Shown here piece after piece: positions 44,892 to 55,085 of a DNA stretch of 64,000 nt (positions within the stretch are counted from its first letter, which is position 1; the number at the start of each line of letters is the position of its first letter). The notes below the pieces were generated by a model. That model did not search any database and was not told the origin of the DNA. It saw only the letters and a program-made list of their open reading frames with translations. The position numbers were made by a program, and so were the translations under genes. The stretch covers positions 310,001 through 374,000 of the forward strand of contig JALCME010000001.1 in NCBI GenBank assembly GCA_022648295.1, given 5' to 3'. Origin of the DNA: Bacteroides sp. (lineage in GTDB: Bacteria; Bacteroidota; Bacteroidia; Bacteroidales; Bacteroidaceae).

Positions 44892-47800
44892 GTTCCGAAC
44901 GTTCATTTAAAAAAGAAATTAATTCACGTCCAACAGACAACTTTACAGGTCTGGAAATCAAGTCCAAAGTCATCTTATTATCCTGATCAATAACTTTAAA
45001 ATAAAGCTCGGCATTACCCGGGTGCTCTTTAGTTAATGCAGAAAGTTCGGCGACCAATGGCAGATTCAAAATGGACAATGGGATTAATATAGTGATTTTT
45101 GTAATCAAACTTTCTTTCACATCAGGCAGTAACTCCATTGATGTAATCTTCAAATCCAACTCATTTTGACGCCATTGCTTAGGCTGACAACGAGCTTTAA
45201 TAAAGAGAAAAGTTCCTTCGTTCAGATAACCCTGATAGGTCACCCAATCATTGCCAAAGAAAGGAATTTCAGCAGAACCGGAATAATCTTCAATTTTAGC
45301 AATGCCATAAGGATTACCATTTTTACTAGTACCGCGACGTAAAGCTGTAACGATTCCTCCCATTGTAATTTCACGCCCCACTAAATTGGCTTTATCATCC
45401 AGTTCAACCATGCGAGTATTACATACATATTGCAAAACCACAGCATATTCATCCAACGGGTGAGCGGACAAATAAATACCTACCAAATCACGCTCCCTAT
45501 TCAAACGGGTCAAATCATTCCAGCGTTCTGCCGGAAGTATTTCCGGTGTTGCTATTTCCACCACATTCTCTTCGCCAAATAGAGAATTGGCTGCCGTAGC
45601 CTGGTCTACTTGATAGCGGTTTCCGTAACGAATCAAGGTTTCGAGAAATGTTTCATTCTTAGCATTGACAGCAAAATATTGCTCACGCCTAAGTTCGGGA
45701 AAACTGTCGAAACCTCCTGCCAAAGCCAGACATTCAAAGTTTTTCTTGTTGCAAGCTGTCAAGTTCACCCGCTGTGCAAAATCAAAAATCCCTTTATAAG
45801 GACCATTCTTCCTCCGCTCTTCCATGATATTCAAAACAGCTCCTTCGCCCACACCTTTTACAGCTCCCAACCCAAAACGAATATTTCCTTCGTTATTAAC
45901 CGTGAATTTTAAATTACTCTCATTTACATCTGGTCCGAGAACTTTGATGTTCATAATCTTACATTCGTCCATTAGCTTCGTGATATCCGTAATGTTGGAC
46001 AAACTTCGGCTCATCACTGCCGCCATATATTCTGCAGGGTAATTTGCCTTCAGAAAAGCTGTCTGATAAGCCACCCAAGAATAGCAGGTAGCATGAGATT
46101 TATTAAATGCATAAGACGCAAACTTCTCCCAATCTGCCCAAATCTTCTCTAAAATCTTCGGATCGTGTCCATTCTTTTGTCCTCCTTCAATAAACTTCGG
46201 CTTCATGTGATCCAGCTTATCACGCAACTTCTTACCCATTGCCTTACGCAATGCATCTGACTCGCCACGGGTGAAATCGGCCAGCAAACGTGACAAAAGC
46301 ATCACCTGCTCTTGATAAACCGTAATGCCATAAGTATCCTTAAGATACTTTTCCATAATAGGAATATCATATTCAATAGGCTTCCGTCCATGCTTACGAT
46401 CAATAAAATCAGGAATGTAATCCATTGGTCCCGGACGGTAGAGAGCATTCATGGCTATCAAATCTTCAAAAGTAGTAGGCTGAAGTTCTCGCAAATACTT
46501 CTGCATACCGGCAGACTCAAATTGGAAAGTCCCAATTGTACGTCCATCACTATACAATTTATAAGTAGCTGGATCGCTAATAGAAATTTTATCGATGTCA
46601 ATATCAAGTCCGCGATGCAACCGGATATTTTCAACAGCTTCCTTTATAATAGAAAGAGTTTTCAAACCGAGAAAGTCCATCTTTATCAACCCAGTTTCCT
46701 CGATAACCGATCCTTCATATTGAGTAACAAGCATTTTTTCGCCCGTTTCCTTATCATCGGCAGTGCTTACAGGCACCCAGTCCGTAATATCATCACGGCA
46801 GATAATAGTACCACAAGCATGTACTCCCGTACCACGAACATTGCCTTCTAACATCTTGGCATATTTCAAAGTATCCCGTACTAAAATATCCGGTGATGCC
46901 TCAGCAATCTGTAATTCAGGGACATACTCAATAGCATTCCTTAAATTTAACTTTTTATCGGGTATCTTATCTGGTACCAACTTTGCCAGACGATCCGATT
47001 CCGATAGCGGAAGCTTCTCAACGCGTGCCACATCTTTGATGGCAAGCTTTGTTGCCATAGTACCATAAGTAATGATATGGGCAACTTTTTCCTGTCCATA
47101 CTTCTCAGTCACCCAGCGCAAAACATCTCCACGCCCATCATCATCAAAGTCCACATCAATATCAGGTAATGAAATACGATCCGGATTCAGGAAACGTTCA
47201 AATAGCAAATCATATTGAATGGGGTCAATCTTGGTAATACCCAGACAATATGCCACTGCTGATCCCGCAGCAGATCCACGCCCCGGTCCAACAGAAACAC
47301 CAAGCTTCGTGCGGGCAGCATTAATAAAATCCTGTACGATTAAGAAATAACCGGGAAAACCCATTGTTTTCATCACATGCAGTTCAAAGATCAATCGCTC
47401 CCGAACCTCATCTGATAAAGGATCACCATAAGTGACTTTAGCACCGTCAAACGTTAATTTAGCCAAATAATCAGCTTCTAATTTGATACGATAAAGCTTA
47501 TCATAGCCACCCAAGCGTTTAACTTTAGCATTGGCCGCTACTTCATCAAGTACCACCTTGCCATTCTCATCTTGAGTAAATTCATCAAATAGGTCTTTCT
47601 CCGTATACTTTTTCCGATACCCTTCCTCCGTACCAAAATCTTCAGGAATAGCAAATGTTGGCATAATAGGAGCATGGTCAATAGAATAAAACTCTACTTT
47701 ATCCAATACTTCCAACGTATTGGAAAGTGCTTCCGGAATATCAGCAAACACCTCATTCATCTCGGCCTTCGTCTTCATCCATTCCTGCTTCGTATATAGC

Positions 47801-48669
47801 ATACGCTTAGGATCATCCAGATCTTTGCCCGTACTTAAGCAAATTAAACGATCATGAGCTTCGGCATTTTCTTCATTTACAAAATGAACGTCATTGGAGC
47901 AAATAACTTTAATATTATATTTCCGCGCAAATTCCAGCATCTTGACATTCGCTTTTTGTTGAAGAGGATATGCCTCATGATTTGCACGTTCAACGGTAGC
48001 TTTATGACGTTGAAGTTCCAAATAATAATCATCTCCAAACAAATTCTTAAACCAGCGCACGGCTTCTTCCGCCTCATCAAGCCGGTCCTGAATAATCTTC
48101 TTAGGAACCTCTCCCGCAATACAGGCAGTACAAATAATCAATCCCTCATGATATTTCTCTAATTCCGCACGATCTGTACGTGGACGCATATAAAAACCCT
48201 TAGTCCACGCCTTGGATACCAATTTAATCAAATTATGATACCCTGTTTCATTCTTAGCAAGCACAATTAGGTGATAGCCGCTCTGATCCGGTTTTCCCTC
48301 TTTTTTATCCATGCTTCTACGGGCCACATACATCTCACAACCAATAATAGGCTTAAATAATCGTCCTTTAGCTTCTACTATTTTCTGGCTACACTCTGCC
48401 AGATCAGCATCCTTATTATCACAAACTATTTTACCTGAGTTTATCTCCGATATACGCTTTTCTAATTCTTTAATCTCCGATTTCGGACCACTATTCTTCT
48501 TATTTACATAATTGGTAAACTCCTTAATAGCAAACATATTGCCATGATCCGTAACAGCAATACCCTTCATACCATCTTTCATAGCTTTATCTACCAATGC
48601 ACTGACACTGGCCTGACCATCGAGAAGAGAGTATTGGGTATGAACGTGTAAATGAACAAAATCTTGCAT
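44872..48669 (-). CDS. dnaE: DNA polymerase III alpha subunit
   Basis: 1265 residues, full length. The N-terminal PHP domain starts [15 protein letters not shown]. The polymerase core shows [19 protein letters not shown] and the catalytic aspartates in [17 protein letters not shown], then [16 protein letters not shown]. Near the C-terminus an OB-fold is visible ([23 protein letters not shown]). It is the replicative polymerase of the holoenzyme. It is transcribed divergently from psd; both promoters lie in the ~170 bp between them. Confidence 0.98.
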   Translation of the reverse strand: MQDFVHLHVHTQYSLLDGQASVSALVDKAMKDGMKGIAVTDHGNMFAIKEFTNYVNKKNSGPKSEIKELEKRISEINSGKIVCDNKDADLAECSQKIVEAKGRLFKPIIGCEMYVARRSMDKKEGKPDQSGYHLIVLAKNETGYHNLIKLVSKAWTKGFYMRPRTDRAELEKYHEGLIICTACIAGEVPKKIIQDRLDEAEEAVRWFKNLFGDDYYLELQRHKATVERANHEAYPLQQKANVKMLEFARKYNIKVICSNDVHFVNEENAEAHDRLICLSTGKDLDDPKRMLYTKQEWMKTKAEMNEVFADIPEALSNTLEVLDKVEFYSIDHAPIMPTFAIPEDFGTEEGYRKKYTEKDLFDEFTQDENGKVVLDEVAANAKVKRLGGYDKLYRIKLEADYLAKLTFDGAKVTYGDPLSDEVRERLIFELHVMKTMGFPGYFLIVQDFINAARTKLGVSVGPGRGSAAGSAVAYCLGITKIDPIQYDLLFERFLNPDRISLPDIDVDFDDDGRGDVLRWVTEKYGQEKVAHIITYGTMATKLAIKDVARVEKLPLSESDRLAKLVPDKIPDKKLNLRNAIEYVPELQIAEASPDILVRDTLKYAKMLEGNVRGTGVHACGTIICRDDITDWVPVSTADDKETGEKMLVTQYEGSVIEETGLIKMDFLGLKTLSIIKEAVENIRLHRGLDIDIDKISISDPATYKLYSDGRTIGTFQFESAGMQKYLRELQPTTFEDLIAMNALYRPGPMDYIPDFIDRKHGRKPIEYDIPIMEKYLKDTYGITVYQEQVMLLSRLLADFTRGESDALRKAMGKKLRDKLDHMKPKFIEGGQKNGHDPKILEKIWADWEKFASYAFNKSHATCYSWVAYQTAFLKANYPAEYMAAVMSRSLSNITDITKLMDECKIMNIKVLGPDVNESNLKFTVNNEGNIRFGLGAVKGVGEGAVLNIMEERRKNGPYKGIFDFAQRVNLTACNKKNFECLALAGGFDSFPELRREQYFAVNAKNETFLETLIRYGNRYQVDQATAANSLFGEENVVEIATPEILPAERWNDLTRLNRERDLVGIYLSAHPLDEYAVVLQYVCNTRMVELDDKANLVGREITMGGIVTALRRGTSKNGNPYGIAKIEDYSGSAEIPFFGNDWVTYQGYLNEGTFLFIKARCQPKQWRQNELDLKITSMELLPDVKESLITKITILIPLSILNLPLVAELSALTKEHPGNAELYFKVIDQDNKMTLDLISRPVKLSVGRELISFLNERSELDFRIN

Positions 48670-48720
48670 AATATATCCTTTCTATATGGTGCATAAAAGT
48701 ACAATCTATGTAACAGGTAA

Positions 48721-48750
48721 CAAAAATATTCCTCAAAAAGTTATCAACAA
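48721..48750 (-). promoter_or_regulatory. Probable dnaE promoter
   Basis: On the minus strand TATTTTTG (complement of 48721-48728) matches TAnnTTTG. TTG at 48750-48748 lies 19 bp upstream of it, matching the Bacteroides -33/-7 layout. The expected transcript starts about 45 bases before the dnaE ATG at 48669. Confidence 0.65.
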
Positions 48751-48772
48751 TCGCAAATCTCATCTCAAATCC

Positions 48773-48803
48773 TTGTTAGATTTTCAAAATAAGCCTATTT
48801 TTG
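48773..48803 (+). promoter_or_regulatory. Probable psd promoter
   Basis: TTG at 48773-48775, a 20-bp spacer and TATTTTTG at 48796-48803 form a good Bacteroides promoter. It also decides the psd start: a start at 48686 would lie upstream of this promoter, so ATG 48836 is preferred. Confidence 0.65.
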
Positions 48804-48835
48804 CAGATAATTTAAAAATGAGTAAAACAACTCAA

Positions 48836-49522
48836 ATGGGGCGACTTAAAAGATTAAAAAAAATACGGATTCACCGTGAAGGGACACATACATTGGCAGG
48901 TGGCTTATTCATACTATTAATAGTAAATGCAATTCTTTATTTCGGACTGGAATGCAAACTGCCATTCTATGTCATAGCAATCGCCAGTATTGTTTCATAC
49001 GGGATGTTAATCAATTTTTTCAGATGCCCTATCCGCTTGTTCGGGCAAGACACGGAAAAAGTTGTAGTAGCTCCAGCTGATGGAAAAGTTGTAGTTGTAG
49101 AAGAAGTGGAAGAAAATGAATATTTTCATGACCGGCGTATCATGGTTTCCATATTTATGAGCATCGTCAATGTTCATGCCAATTGGTATCCAGTGGATGG
49201 AACAATAAAAAAAGTATCTCATCAAAACGGCAAATTTATGAAAGCATGGCTTCCCAAAGCCAGTACGGATAATGAGCGTTCCACCATTATTATTGAAACA
49301 CCCGAAGGAGTTGAAGTTTTGACACGCCAGATTGCAGGTGCTATGGCGCGCCGTATCGTAACTTATGCTGAAGCGGGAGATGAATGCTACATTGACGAAC
49401 ACATGGGTTTTATTAAATTTGGTTCCAGAGTAGATGTTTACTTACCTCTTGATACAGAAATACTTGTAACATTAGGACAGGCTACAACAGGCAATCAAAC
49501 AGTTATAGCCAAACTTAAATAA
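48836..49522 (+). CDS. psd: Phosphatidylserine decarboxylase proenzyme
   Basis: 228 residues from the ATG at 48836 ([20 protein letters not shown]), the usual length of the short Psd type; the frame is open further upstream, but a promoter box lies in that extension. Two N-terminal membrane segments are followed by the decarboxylase domain with [28 protein letters not shown] and the C-terminal [13 protein letters not shown]. In that last segment the serine after glycine is the autocleavage site that becomes the pyruvoyl group. It converts phosphatidylserine to phosphatidylethanolamine. The pssA gene, supplying its substrate, begins 6 bp downstream. Confidence 0.95.
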   Translation: MGRLKRLKKIRIHREGTHTLAGGLFILLIVNAILYFGLECKLPFYVIAIASIVSYGMLINFFRCPIRLFGQDTEKVVVAPADGKVVVVEEVEENEYFHDRRIMVSIFMSIVNVHANWYPVDGTIKKVSHQNGKFMKAWLPKASTDNERSTIIIETPEGVEVLTRQIAGAMARRIVTYAEAGDECYIDEHMGFIKFGSRVDVYLPLDTEILVTLGQATTGNQTVIAKLK

Positions 49523-49528
49523 AGAAAG

Positions 49529-50227
49529 ATGTCCAATCCTATAACTTCCCGCATACCTAACACGTTGACTTGCCTGAATTTATTTTCTGGATGCATTGCT
49601 TGTGTTATGGCTTTTGAAGGCAACTATGACCAAACGTTACTCTTTATTATATTAAGTGCAGTCTTTGATTTTCTGGATGGAATGTCTGCGCGCTTACTAA
49701 AAGCCCCTTCACCTATTGGGAAAGAACTGGACTCTTTGGCAGACGATGTAAGTTTTGGTGTGGCACCGGCATTGGTTGTATTCTCTTTATTACGGGGAAT
49801 GAGCTACCCGTTGTGGCTAAGTCATATTCAAAATATTATTCCCTATTTCGCCTTTCTTATTGCCGTTTTCTCCGCACTGCGCCTGGCAAAATTCAATATT
49901 GACGAACGGCAAACCAGCATGTTCATCGGACTTCCGACTCCGGCTAATGCACTTTTTTGGGCAGCTGCAGCAGCACAATATCACGAATCAATAACCAGAG
50001 GAGGGGCAGGATTCTATGGTGTCCTAATCTGTATCGTTATATTATCTTTGTTAATGGTATCGGAATTTCCTATGTTTTCACTGAAACTAAAGAGTCTATC
50101 ATGGAGAAACAATAAAATCCGCTATTTCTTCTTGGCTGTCAGCATACCTTTAATTATATTTGTAGGGCTTGCTTCTGTTATCGGATGGTACATCGTGCTG
50201 TGCTGGTTTGTAAAAGAGAAACATTAA
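49529..50227 (+). CDS. pssA: CDP-diacylglycerol-serine O-phosphatidyltransferase
   Basis: 232 residues, a multi-pass membrane enzyme. The CDP-alcohol phosphatidyltransferase signature is seen as FLDGMSARLLKAPSPIGKEL followed by DSLADDVSFG, with the conserved aspartates. It makes phosphatidylserine from CDP-diacylglycerol and serine, which the preceding Psd decarboxylates. The 6-bp gap indicates one operon. The neighbouring DUF4834 gene is often linked to this pair in Bacteroidetes, from memory. Confidence 0.95.
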   Translation: MSNPITSRIPNTLTCLNLFSGCIACVMAFEGNYDQTLLFIILSAVFDFLDGMSARLLKAPSPIGKELDSLADDVSFGVAPALVVFSLLRGMSYPLWLSHIQNIIPYFAFLIAVFSALRLAKFNIDERQTSMFIGLPTPANALFWAAAAAQYHESITRGGAGFYGVLICIVILSLLMVSEFPMFSLKLKSLSWRNNKIRYFFLAVSIPLIIFVGLASVIGWYIVLCWFVKEKH

Positions 50228-50288
50228 ACAAATCTTTGGCACAGTTGTTGTGTCATTAGCAGCATAACAACATTAAAAAGGTTCGCAC

Positions 50289-50582
50289 ATGTTCAATATC
50301 TTAGCATTCTTATTTATCTTTATACTCGCTATTTTATTTATCGGAGTTAGTATTGTCGGCTCTATCCTCCGTAGCTTATTTGGATTAGGGAGGCATTCCC
50401 AGCAAGGCAATACAAATGCCAACTCATCATCCCGAGATTATACTTTTTACGGAAGCCAGTCAGAAGATAAGCAAGCAGACAATGCGCAAAAGGAGACCAA
50501 TGACCAGTCTCAAGCAAAACACAAAAAGATTTTCGATAAAAGCGACGGGGAATATGTAGATTATGAAGAGGTTAAAGAATAA
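50289..50582 (+). CDS. DUF4834-family small membrane protein
   Basis: 97 residues. One N-terminal hydrophobic helix (ILAFLFIFILAILFIGVSIVG) is followed by SILRSLFGLG and a low-complexity polar tail rich in N, S, Q, K and D, ending EYVDYEEVKE. This matches the Bacteroidetes family DUF4834, of unknown function. It lies 61 bp after pssA in the same direction and converges on tadA. A membrane-surface role linked to phospholipid synthesis is possible but only from context. Confidence 0.8.
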   Translation: MFNILAFLFIFILAILFIGVSIVGSILRSLFGLGRHSQQGNTNANSSSRDYTFYGSQSEDKQADNAQKETNDQSQAKHKKIFDKSDGEYVDYEEVKE

Positions 50583-50601
50583 ACACTAAGAATAAAGACT
50601 C

Positions 50602-51036
50602 TTACCTTTTTGACGCAAAAAAATTCTTCATCAGCATGGCACAATCATCAGCAAGTACCTCGTTAACAACTACAGTTTTAGGATGAAGTACATTGGGAGC
50701 ATAACGGAGGTAACCTCTCTTCTCATCTCCAGTTCCAAAAACCAGCTTTCCTAATTGAGCCCAGGCAATAGCCCCGGCGCACATCACACAAGGTTCCACT
50801 GTCACATAAAGAGTGCATTCATTCAGATACTTTCCTCCAAGAGCAGATGCTGCAGCCGTAATAGCTTGCATTTCGGCATGGGCAGTGACATCCGTCAGTG
50901 TTTCGGTCAAATTATGGGCACGGGCAATAATCCGTTCCTTACACACAACTATCGCTCCCACCGGAACTTCACCTTGCTCAGCAGCTTTACGTGCTTCAAC
51001 AAGTGCCTGCTTCATAAAATAAGTATCATCCAACAC
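50602..51036 (-). CDS. tadA: tRNA-specific adenosine deaminase-type nucleoside deaminase
   Basis: 144 residues of the cytidine deaminase fold. The zinc site is complete: HAEMQAITAAA (histidine ligand and catalytic glutamate) and VTVEPCVMCAGAIAWAQ (two cysteine ligands). The start MLDDTYFMKQALVEARKAAE and VPVGAIVV are typical of TadA, which converts adenosine 34 to inosine in tRNA-Arg(ACG). A free-base deaminase is the alternative. It converges with the DUF4834 gene (19 bp between stops). Confidence 0.9.
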   Translation of the reverse strand: MLDDTYFMKQALVEARKAAEQGEVPVGAIVVCKERIIARAHNLTETLTDVTAHAEMQAITAAASALGGKYLNECTLYVTVEPCVMCAGAIAWAQLGKLVFGTGDEKRGYLRYAPNVLHPKTVVVNEVLADDCAMLMKNFFASKR

Positions 51037-51075
51037 GCAAAAAAGAGTTTAAATAAATAATAAAAGAGTTACACA

Positions 51076-51279
51076 TCAACGTCGCATGTCATGCTCACCG
51101 AATAAAGTAGGATAATCTTCCTCCATATTCTTATGAATAAATGTGAGAATAGTTTCACGCAGCCACCGTGATTTGTTCGTTATTTTATATTTATCTAAAT
51201 AACGATCCACAATCCGTTGCTCCTCATCGCTCATTAGACAAACCATCCGCTGCCTGCGTTTCGGTTCCTCTAATGCCAT
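51076..51279 (-). CDS. Small conserved protein, possibly ribbon-helix-helix-like
   Basis: 67 residues from the ATG at 51279 (MALEEPKRRQRMVCLMSDEE). A longer frame exists upstream (ATG at 51309 and beyond), but a leftward TATTTTTG promoter at 51326-51319 would put transcription start about 51312, so the shorter form is favoured. The segment RMVCLMSDEEQRIVDRYLDK followed by ITNKSRWLRETILTFI has the strand-helix-helix look of ribbon-helix-helix DNA-binding proteins. This is weak evidence. It is divergent from yraN. Confidence 0.6.
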   Translation of the reverse strand: MALEEPKRRQRMVCLMSDEEQRIVDRYLDKYKITNKSRWLRETILTFIHKNMEEDYPTLFGEHDMRR

Positions 51280-51318
51280 TTTTACGCACCTTTTGTCCCT
51301 CTTTCTCATAATTTCCTG

Positions 51319-51326
51319 CAAAAATA
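51319..51326 (-). promoter_or_regulatory. Leftward promoter -7 box
   Basis: The complement reads TATTTTTG, a match to TAnnTTTG, with TTG 18 bp upstream. It serves the small gene ending at 51076 and constrains its start to 51279. Confidence 0.5.
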
Positions 51327-51360
51327 CTTTTACTTCTCTAAAAACAATGCAGAAAAAGCG

Positions 51361-51368
51361 TATTTTTG
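51361..51368 (+). promoter_or_regulatory. Rightward promoter -7 box for yraN
   Basis: TATTTTTG lies 33 bp before the yraN ATG and is divergent from the leftward box at 51319-51326. The -33 region is not well matched. Confidence 0.5.
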
Positions 51369-51400
51369 CTTTAGAATGATAAAAATAAAGAAAAACAGGC

Positions 51401-51766
51401 ATGGCAACACACAATATACTGGGAAAAGCTGGAGAAGATGCCGCAGTAGACTATCTGGAATGTCACGGATATACTATCCGTGACCGCAATTGGAGAAAGA
51501 ATCATTTGGAACTGGACATCGTAGCAATTAAAGATAATGAATTGAGCGTAATAGAAGTCAAAACCCGCAGCAATACAACATATAGCGAACCACAAGACGC
51601 CGTGGATAGACAAAAAGTACGCCGCATCGTAATAGCTGCTGATGCTTATATTAAGCATTTCAGCATTGATGCCCCGGTACATTTTGATATCATCACTGTA
51701 ATAGGTGAAACCGGATCATTTAAAATAGAGCATCTTAAAGATGCTTTTTATCCGCCCTTATTTTAA
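51401..51766 (+). CDS. YraN/UPF0102-family nuclease-like protein
   Basis: 121 residues. The family pattern is clear: LGKAGEDAAVDYLECHGY, then LELDIVAIKDNELSVIEVKTRSN, which carries the D...E-x-K restriction-endonuclease-like core, and AVDRQKVRRIVIAADAYI. The fold resembles Holliday-junction resolvases, and the biological role is not established. It is followed after 17 bp by a promoter-like palindrome and the MmcQ/YjbR gene. Confidence 0.9.
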   Translation: MATHNILGKAGEDAAVDYLECHGYTIRDRNWRKNHLELDIVAIKDNELSVIEVKTRSNTTYSEPQDAVDRQKVRRIVIAADAYIKHFSIDAPVHFDIITVIGETGSFKIEHLKDAFYPPLF

Positions 51767-51775
51767 TAAGAAACA

Positions 51776-51791
51776 TTGTACTTTTGTACAA
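51776..51791 (+). promoter_or_regulatory. Promoter box within a small palindrome before the yjbR-type gene
   Basis: TTGTAC-TTTT-GTACAA is a perfect inverted repeat (51776-51791) and contains TACTTTTG at 51779-51786, a match to the -7 consensus. A regulator binding this palindrome would block RNA polymerase. It lies 25 bp before the ATG at 51817. Confidence 0.45.
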
Positions 51792-51816
51792 TAAATCCAA
51801 TGAAATACTTAAAGAT

Positions 51817-52173
51817 ATGGATATCGAAATTGCCCGTCAATACTGCCTTTCCAAGAAAGGAGCGACAGAATGTTTACCTTTTGATGAATATTCACTTGTA
51901 CTAAAAGTAATGGAAAAGATGTTTGCGCTGATTGATTTGGAAAGCGCAAATAAAATCTGTTTAAAATGTGACCCCGATTATGCTTTGGAGCTGCGTGAAC
52001 ATTTCTCTGCAATAGGACCAGCCCGCTATTTCAACAAAAAATATTGGAATCAAGTCATACTCACTTCAGATATAGATAACAAATTAATAAAGAAACTAAT
52101 AGATCATTCATACGAAGAAGTCCTAAAGAAATTTACAAAGAAAATGCGTACTGAATATGAAGCCCTGCCCTAA
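51817..52173 (+). CDS. MmcQ/YjbR-family DNA-binding protein
   Basis: 118 residues from the ATG at 51817 (MDIEIARQYCLSKKGATECL). The frame is open to 51784, but the predicted promoter lies there. The family signature is CLSKKGATECLPFDEYSLVLKVMEKMFALID and PARYFNKKYWNQVIL. The fold resembles a CyaY-like domain; the family is described as DNA-binding, with no settled role. The 3' end overlaps the start of birA by 17 bp, suggesting coupled translation. Confidence 0.88.
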   Translation: MDIEIARQYCLSKKGATECLPFDEYSLVLKVMEKMFALIDLESANKICLKCDPDYALELREHFSAIGPARYFNKKYWNQVILTSDIDNKLIKKLIDHSYEEVLKKFTKKMRTEYEALP

Positions 52174-52924
52174 TAACTTTCCTGTTCCGGTCATACACTT
52201 GGAAGAAACAGATTCCACCAGCCATTATTTAAATCAACTATGTTCCGAACAACAACATCTTATTTCTGAGTTTACCACAGTAACGGCTCAATTCCAGACG
52301 GCAGGAAAAGGTCAGCGTGGGAATGGATGGGAATCGGAACGAGGTAAAAATCTATTATTTAGTTTTATCTTTTACCCATCTTTTCTGGAAGCCAAGAAAC
52401 AGTTTATCCTGTCACAACTCATATCACTTGCAATTAAGGAAGAATTAGACCAATGGACAGACTGCATATCCATTAAATGGCCTAATGATATTTATTGGAA
52501 AGAACAAAAGATATGCGGCATTTTAATAGAGAACGAACTGACGGGACACCAAATAGATCAAAGCATTGCAGGAATAGGTATAAACATCAATCAAGACACA
52601 TTTCACAGCGATGCCCCTAATCCAGTATCTCTCAAGCAGATCACCGGTAAAGAGTATGATTGCAACCTGATATTGGCTGGCATTATGAAAAGAATTAAGG
52701 ATTACTACGCAAGGTTACAAGATAAAGACGGTACTACGAAGCTTATCATGGAACGATATGCCAATTCTCTGTTCCGGAAAGAAGGCTTTCACCTCTATCG
52801 AGACAAAATTGGAGAATTTTCAGCACGCCTCTCCCGTGTAGAATCTGACGGACGATTTATTCTTGAAGATAAAACCGGTAAAGAAAGGGAATACTTGTTT
52901 AAAGAAGTGCAATATATGCTCTGA
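52157..52924 (+). CDS. birA: Biotin-[acetyl-CoA-carboxylase] ligase, without DNA-binding domain
   Basis: 255 residues. Catalytic-domain motifs are HLEETDSTSHYLNQL, TAGKGQRGNGWESERGKNLL (biotinyl-AMP loop), SIKWPNDIYWKEQKICGILI and GIGININQD. A C-terminal SH3-like part follows. There is no N-terminal helix-turn-helix, so this is a group I enzyme that attaches biotin to carrier proteins but should not repress biotin genes. The start codon lies inside the preceding gene. Confidence 0.94.
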   Translation: MKPCPNNFPVPVIHLEETDSTSHYLNQLCSEQQHLISEFTTVTAQFQTAGKGQRGNGWESERGKNLLFSFIFYPSFLEAKKQFILSQLISLAIKEELDQWTDCISIKWPNDIYWKEQKICGILIENELTGHQIDQSIAGIGININQDTFHSDAPNPVSLKQITGKEYDCNLILAGIMKRIKDYYARLQDKDGTTKLIMERYANSLFRKEGFHLYRDKIGEFSARLSRVESDGRFILEDKTGKEREYLFKEVQYML

Positions 52925-53602
52925 TTATTTTATTTCCGCCTCAACCTCTTTTATCCTCTTCAGTGTTTTATCAGCACCTGTCGAAGGAAATAGTTGAAGC
53001 ACATGTTGTAAATAGCCCCGAGCTTTGGCATAACGAGTCGAAAAAATATCAGAAAGCGCATTCCGATAACGTGCATATTGCATCTTTGTAGGAGATGCAA
53101 TTTTTTTATATTCATTTTCCAACTTCTTTTTATCTTGCTCGGCTTGCCAAAAATAATAGTTCCCCAAAAATATATTTGCCGCTAAATTATTAGCATCAAG
53201 TTTCAATACCTTTTCATATAAATCCAAGGCATCCACTTCCTTACCTCTCATCACTTCCATTTCTGCACACGATACAAGTACAAATACGTCATTGGGACGA
53301 TACTGCAAGAACTCCTTATAAAACAAATAGGCTTTATCGTAATTGCACACATTTTTATAATATGCCGCCAATTCAAGAGCTAACCGTTGTGCTACTACAG
53401 TGTTTTTATCCACGCGAGTCCAATAAAACATTTCTGTCTGATTAATTCCGGCTTCGGCAGCTTGCCGGAAAAGGCTTACGGCATAATCATCCTTACCTGC
53501 CAGCAAAGCGTCAGATACTTTCTGCAGTAACTCCCCGCTTGATTGTGCAAACAATCCAATCGGAAGAGAAATTAAATATAATAGCAAAGTTAAGGTTTTC
53601 AT
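52925..53602 (-). CDS. Secreted TPR-repeat protein
   Basis: 225 residues from the ATG at 53602, which gives a signal peptide (MKTLTLLLYLISLPIGLFAQ); an ATG at 53620 would add six. Tetratricopeptide-like helices run through the mature protein (YDKAYLFYKEFLQYRPNDVFVL, GKEVDALDLYEKVLKLDANNLAANIFLGNYYF, KARGYLQHVLQLFPS). TPR domains mediate protein contacts. No specific function is indicated. It converges with birA, whose stop is directly adjacent. Confidence 0.85.
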   Translation of the reverse strand: MKTLTLLLYLISLPIGLFAQSSGELLQKVSDALLAGKDDYAVSLFRQAAEAGINQTEMFYWTRVDKNTVVAQRLALELAAYYKNVCNYDKAYLFYKEFLQYRPNDVFVLVSCAEMEVMRGKEVDALDLYEKVLKLDANNLAANIFLGNYYFWQAEQDKKKLENEYKKIASPTKMQYARYRNALSDIFSTRYAKARGYLQHVLQLFPSTGADKTLKRIKEVEAEIK

Positions 53603-53713
53603 ATCCTTCAAAAATCTCACCTTAATTAGTCTTTACAAAGATAGTTTTTTTTAGAATTTCATGTACCATTTGTCCTATTATTCTAATTTTTTTTATATTT
53701 TCAACAAAAGGAG

Positions 53714-53721
53714 TATCTTTG
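53714..53721 (+). promoter_or_regulatory. Probable promoter -7 box for the MATE gene
   Basis: TATCTTTG lies 29 bp before the ATG at 53750 in the gap between the divergent TPR gene and the MATE gene. The expected -33 area is a T-rich run without a clear TTTG. Confidence 0.45.
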
Positions 53722-53749
53722 CTTACCTTAAAAAAGCCTTCATCATAAA

Positions 53750-55066
53750 ATGGCAATAGCAAACGTAAACAACGAAAATAAAAGAATACTTCGAATAGCC
53801 ATACCTTCGATCATATCCAATATCACAGTTCCTTTATTAGGCTTGATAGATGTTGCCATTATGGGACATCTAGGCGCTCCGGCTTATATTGGAGCCATCG
53901 CTGTTGGCGGAATGTTATTCAATATTATTTATTGGATATTCGGTTTTTTAAGGATGGGTACCAGCGGCATGACCTCACAAGCATACGGCAAACGCGACCT
54001 CTCGGAAGTGACGCGCTTGCTATTCCGCTCTGTTGGTATCGGTATGTTAATTGCATTATGCCTCATAATTTTGCAATATCCTATTCGCAAATTGGCTTTC
54101 ACTTTTATACAAACCACCCCGGAAGTAGAACAACTAGCTACTCTCTATTTTCAGATCTGCATTTGGGGTGCCCCCGCAATGCTGGGTTTGTATGGTTTTT
54201 CCGGATGGTTCATCGGCATGCAAAACTCGCGTTTTCCAATGTACATTGCTATAATACAAAACATCATCAATATTGTGGCCAGTCTTGGTCTTGTATATCT
54301 GCTACACCTGAAAGTTGCCGGTGTGGCATTAGGCACACTTACAGCACAATATGCAGGTTTTATCATGACCATTGCCCTATGGATAAAATATTATGGTGGA
54401 CTCCGGAAATACATATCCCGAAACGGACTTTTCCCCAAAGAAGCCATGCTACGTTTCTTTCGAATAAACAGAGACATCTTCCTCCGCACACTTTGTCTTG
54501 TCATTGTGACATTGTATTTTACTTCAGCCGGAGCATCGCAAGGAGAAATTGTGCTTGCGGTAAACACCTTGTTAATGCAACTTTTCACTCTATTCTCTTT
54601 CTTTATGGATGGTTTTGCATATGCCGGGGAAGCATTATCCGGAAAATATATCGGAGCCAATAACCGGATAGCACTTTTTCGTATGATCCGACTACTCTTT
54701 ATTTGGGGCATACTTCTTTCGCTCTGTTTTACGTTACTTTACCTCTTTGGCGGAAAAAGACTTCTATCTCTCCTGACCAATGATGAATCCGTCATTCGGG
54801 AAGCGGGGAAATATTTCTATTGGACATTAGCGATACCATTTGCCGGTTTCTCGGCATTTCTTTGGGACGGCATTTTCATTGGTGCCACAGCCACCCGACA
54901 AATGCTCTATTCCATGCTCGTTGCATCCACATCCTTCTTTATCTTATACTACGCTTTTCGCGGAATATTGGGAAATCATGCGTTATGGTTGGCTTTCATC
55001 ACTTATTTATTGCTCCGAGGTATCGTACAAGCCGGCATAAGCAGAAAAATCTTACGTCAAATTTAA
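53750..55066 (+). CDS. MATE-family efflux transporter (DinF/NorM-like)
   Basis: 438 residues with twelve hydrophobic segments. The family start is evident (RILRIAIPSIISNITVPLLGLIDVAIMGHLG), with FGFLRMGTSGMTSQAYGKRD in the first half and FSFFMDGFAYAGEALSGKYIGAN at the same place in the second half, reflecting the internal repeat. MATE proteins export cationic drugs or metabolites using sodium or proton gradients. The sequence style is DinF-like. Substrate unknown. It is followed by pyrH, which has its own promoter box. Confidence 0.93.
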   Translation: MAIANVNNENKRILRIAIPSIISNITVPLLGLIDVAIMGHLGAPAYIGAIAVGGMLFNIIYWIFGFLRMGTSGMTSQAYGKRDLSEVTRLLFRSVGIGMLIALCLIILQYPIRKLAFTFIQTTPEVEQLATLYFQICIWGAPAMLGLYGFSGWFIGMQNSRFPMYIAIIQNIINIVASLGLVYLLHLKVAGVALGTLTAQYAGFIMTIALWIKYYGGLRKYISRNGLFPKEAMLRFFRINRDIFLRTLCLVIVTLYFTSAGASQGEIVLAVNTLLMQLFTLFSFFMDGFAYAGEALSGKYIGANNRIALFRMIRLLFIWGILLSLCFTLLYLFGGKRLLSLLTNDESVIREAGKYFYWTLAIPFAGFSAFLWDGIFIGATATRQMLYSMLVASTSFFILYYAFRGILGNHALWLAFITYLLLRGIVQAGISRKILRQI

Positions 55067-55085
55067 CTTTACAAGGAGAAACACG

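Noticed and set aside
46312..46851. A 179-codon open frame on the plus strand opposite dnaE.
   Set aside because: It lies antisense to a highly conserved replication gene, has no family resemblance and no promoter. It is a frame shadow.
53932..54663. A 243-codon open frame in another frame of the MATE gene.
   Set aside because: The MATE reading frame is complete and well conserved; the alternative product is rich in cysteine, histidine and serine with no recognisable domain.
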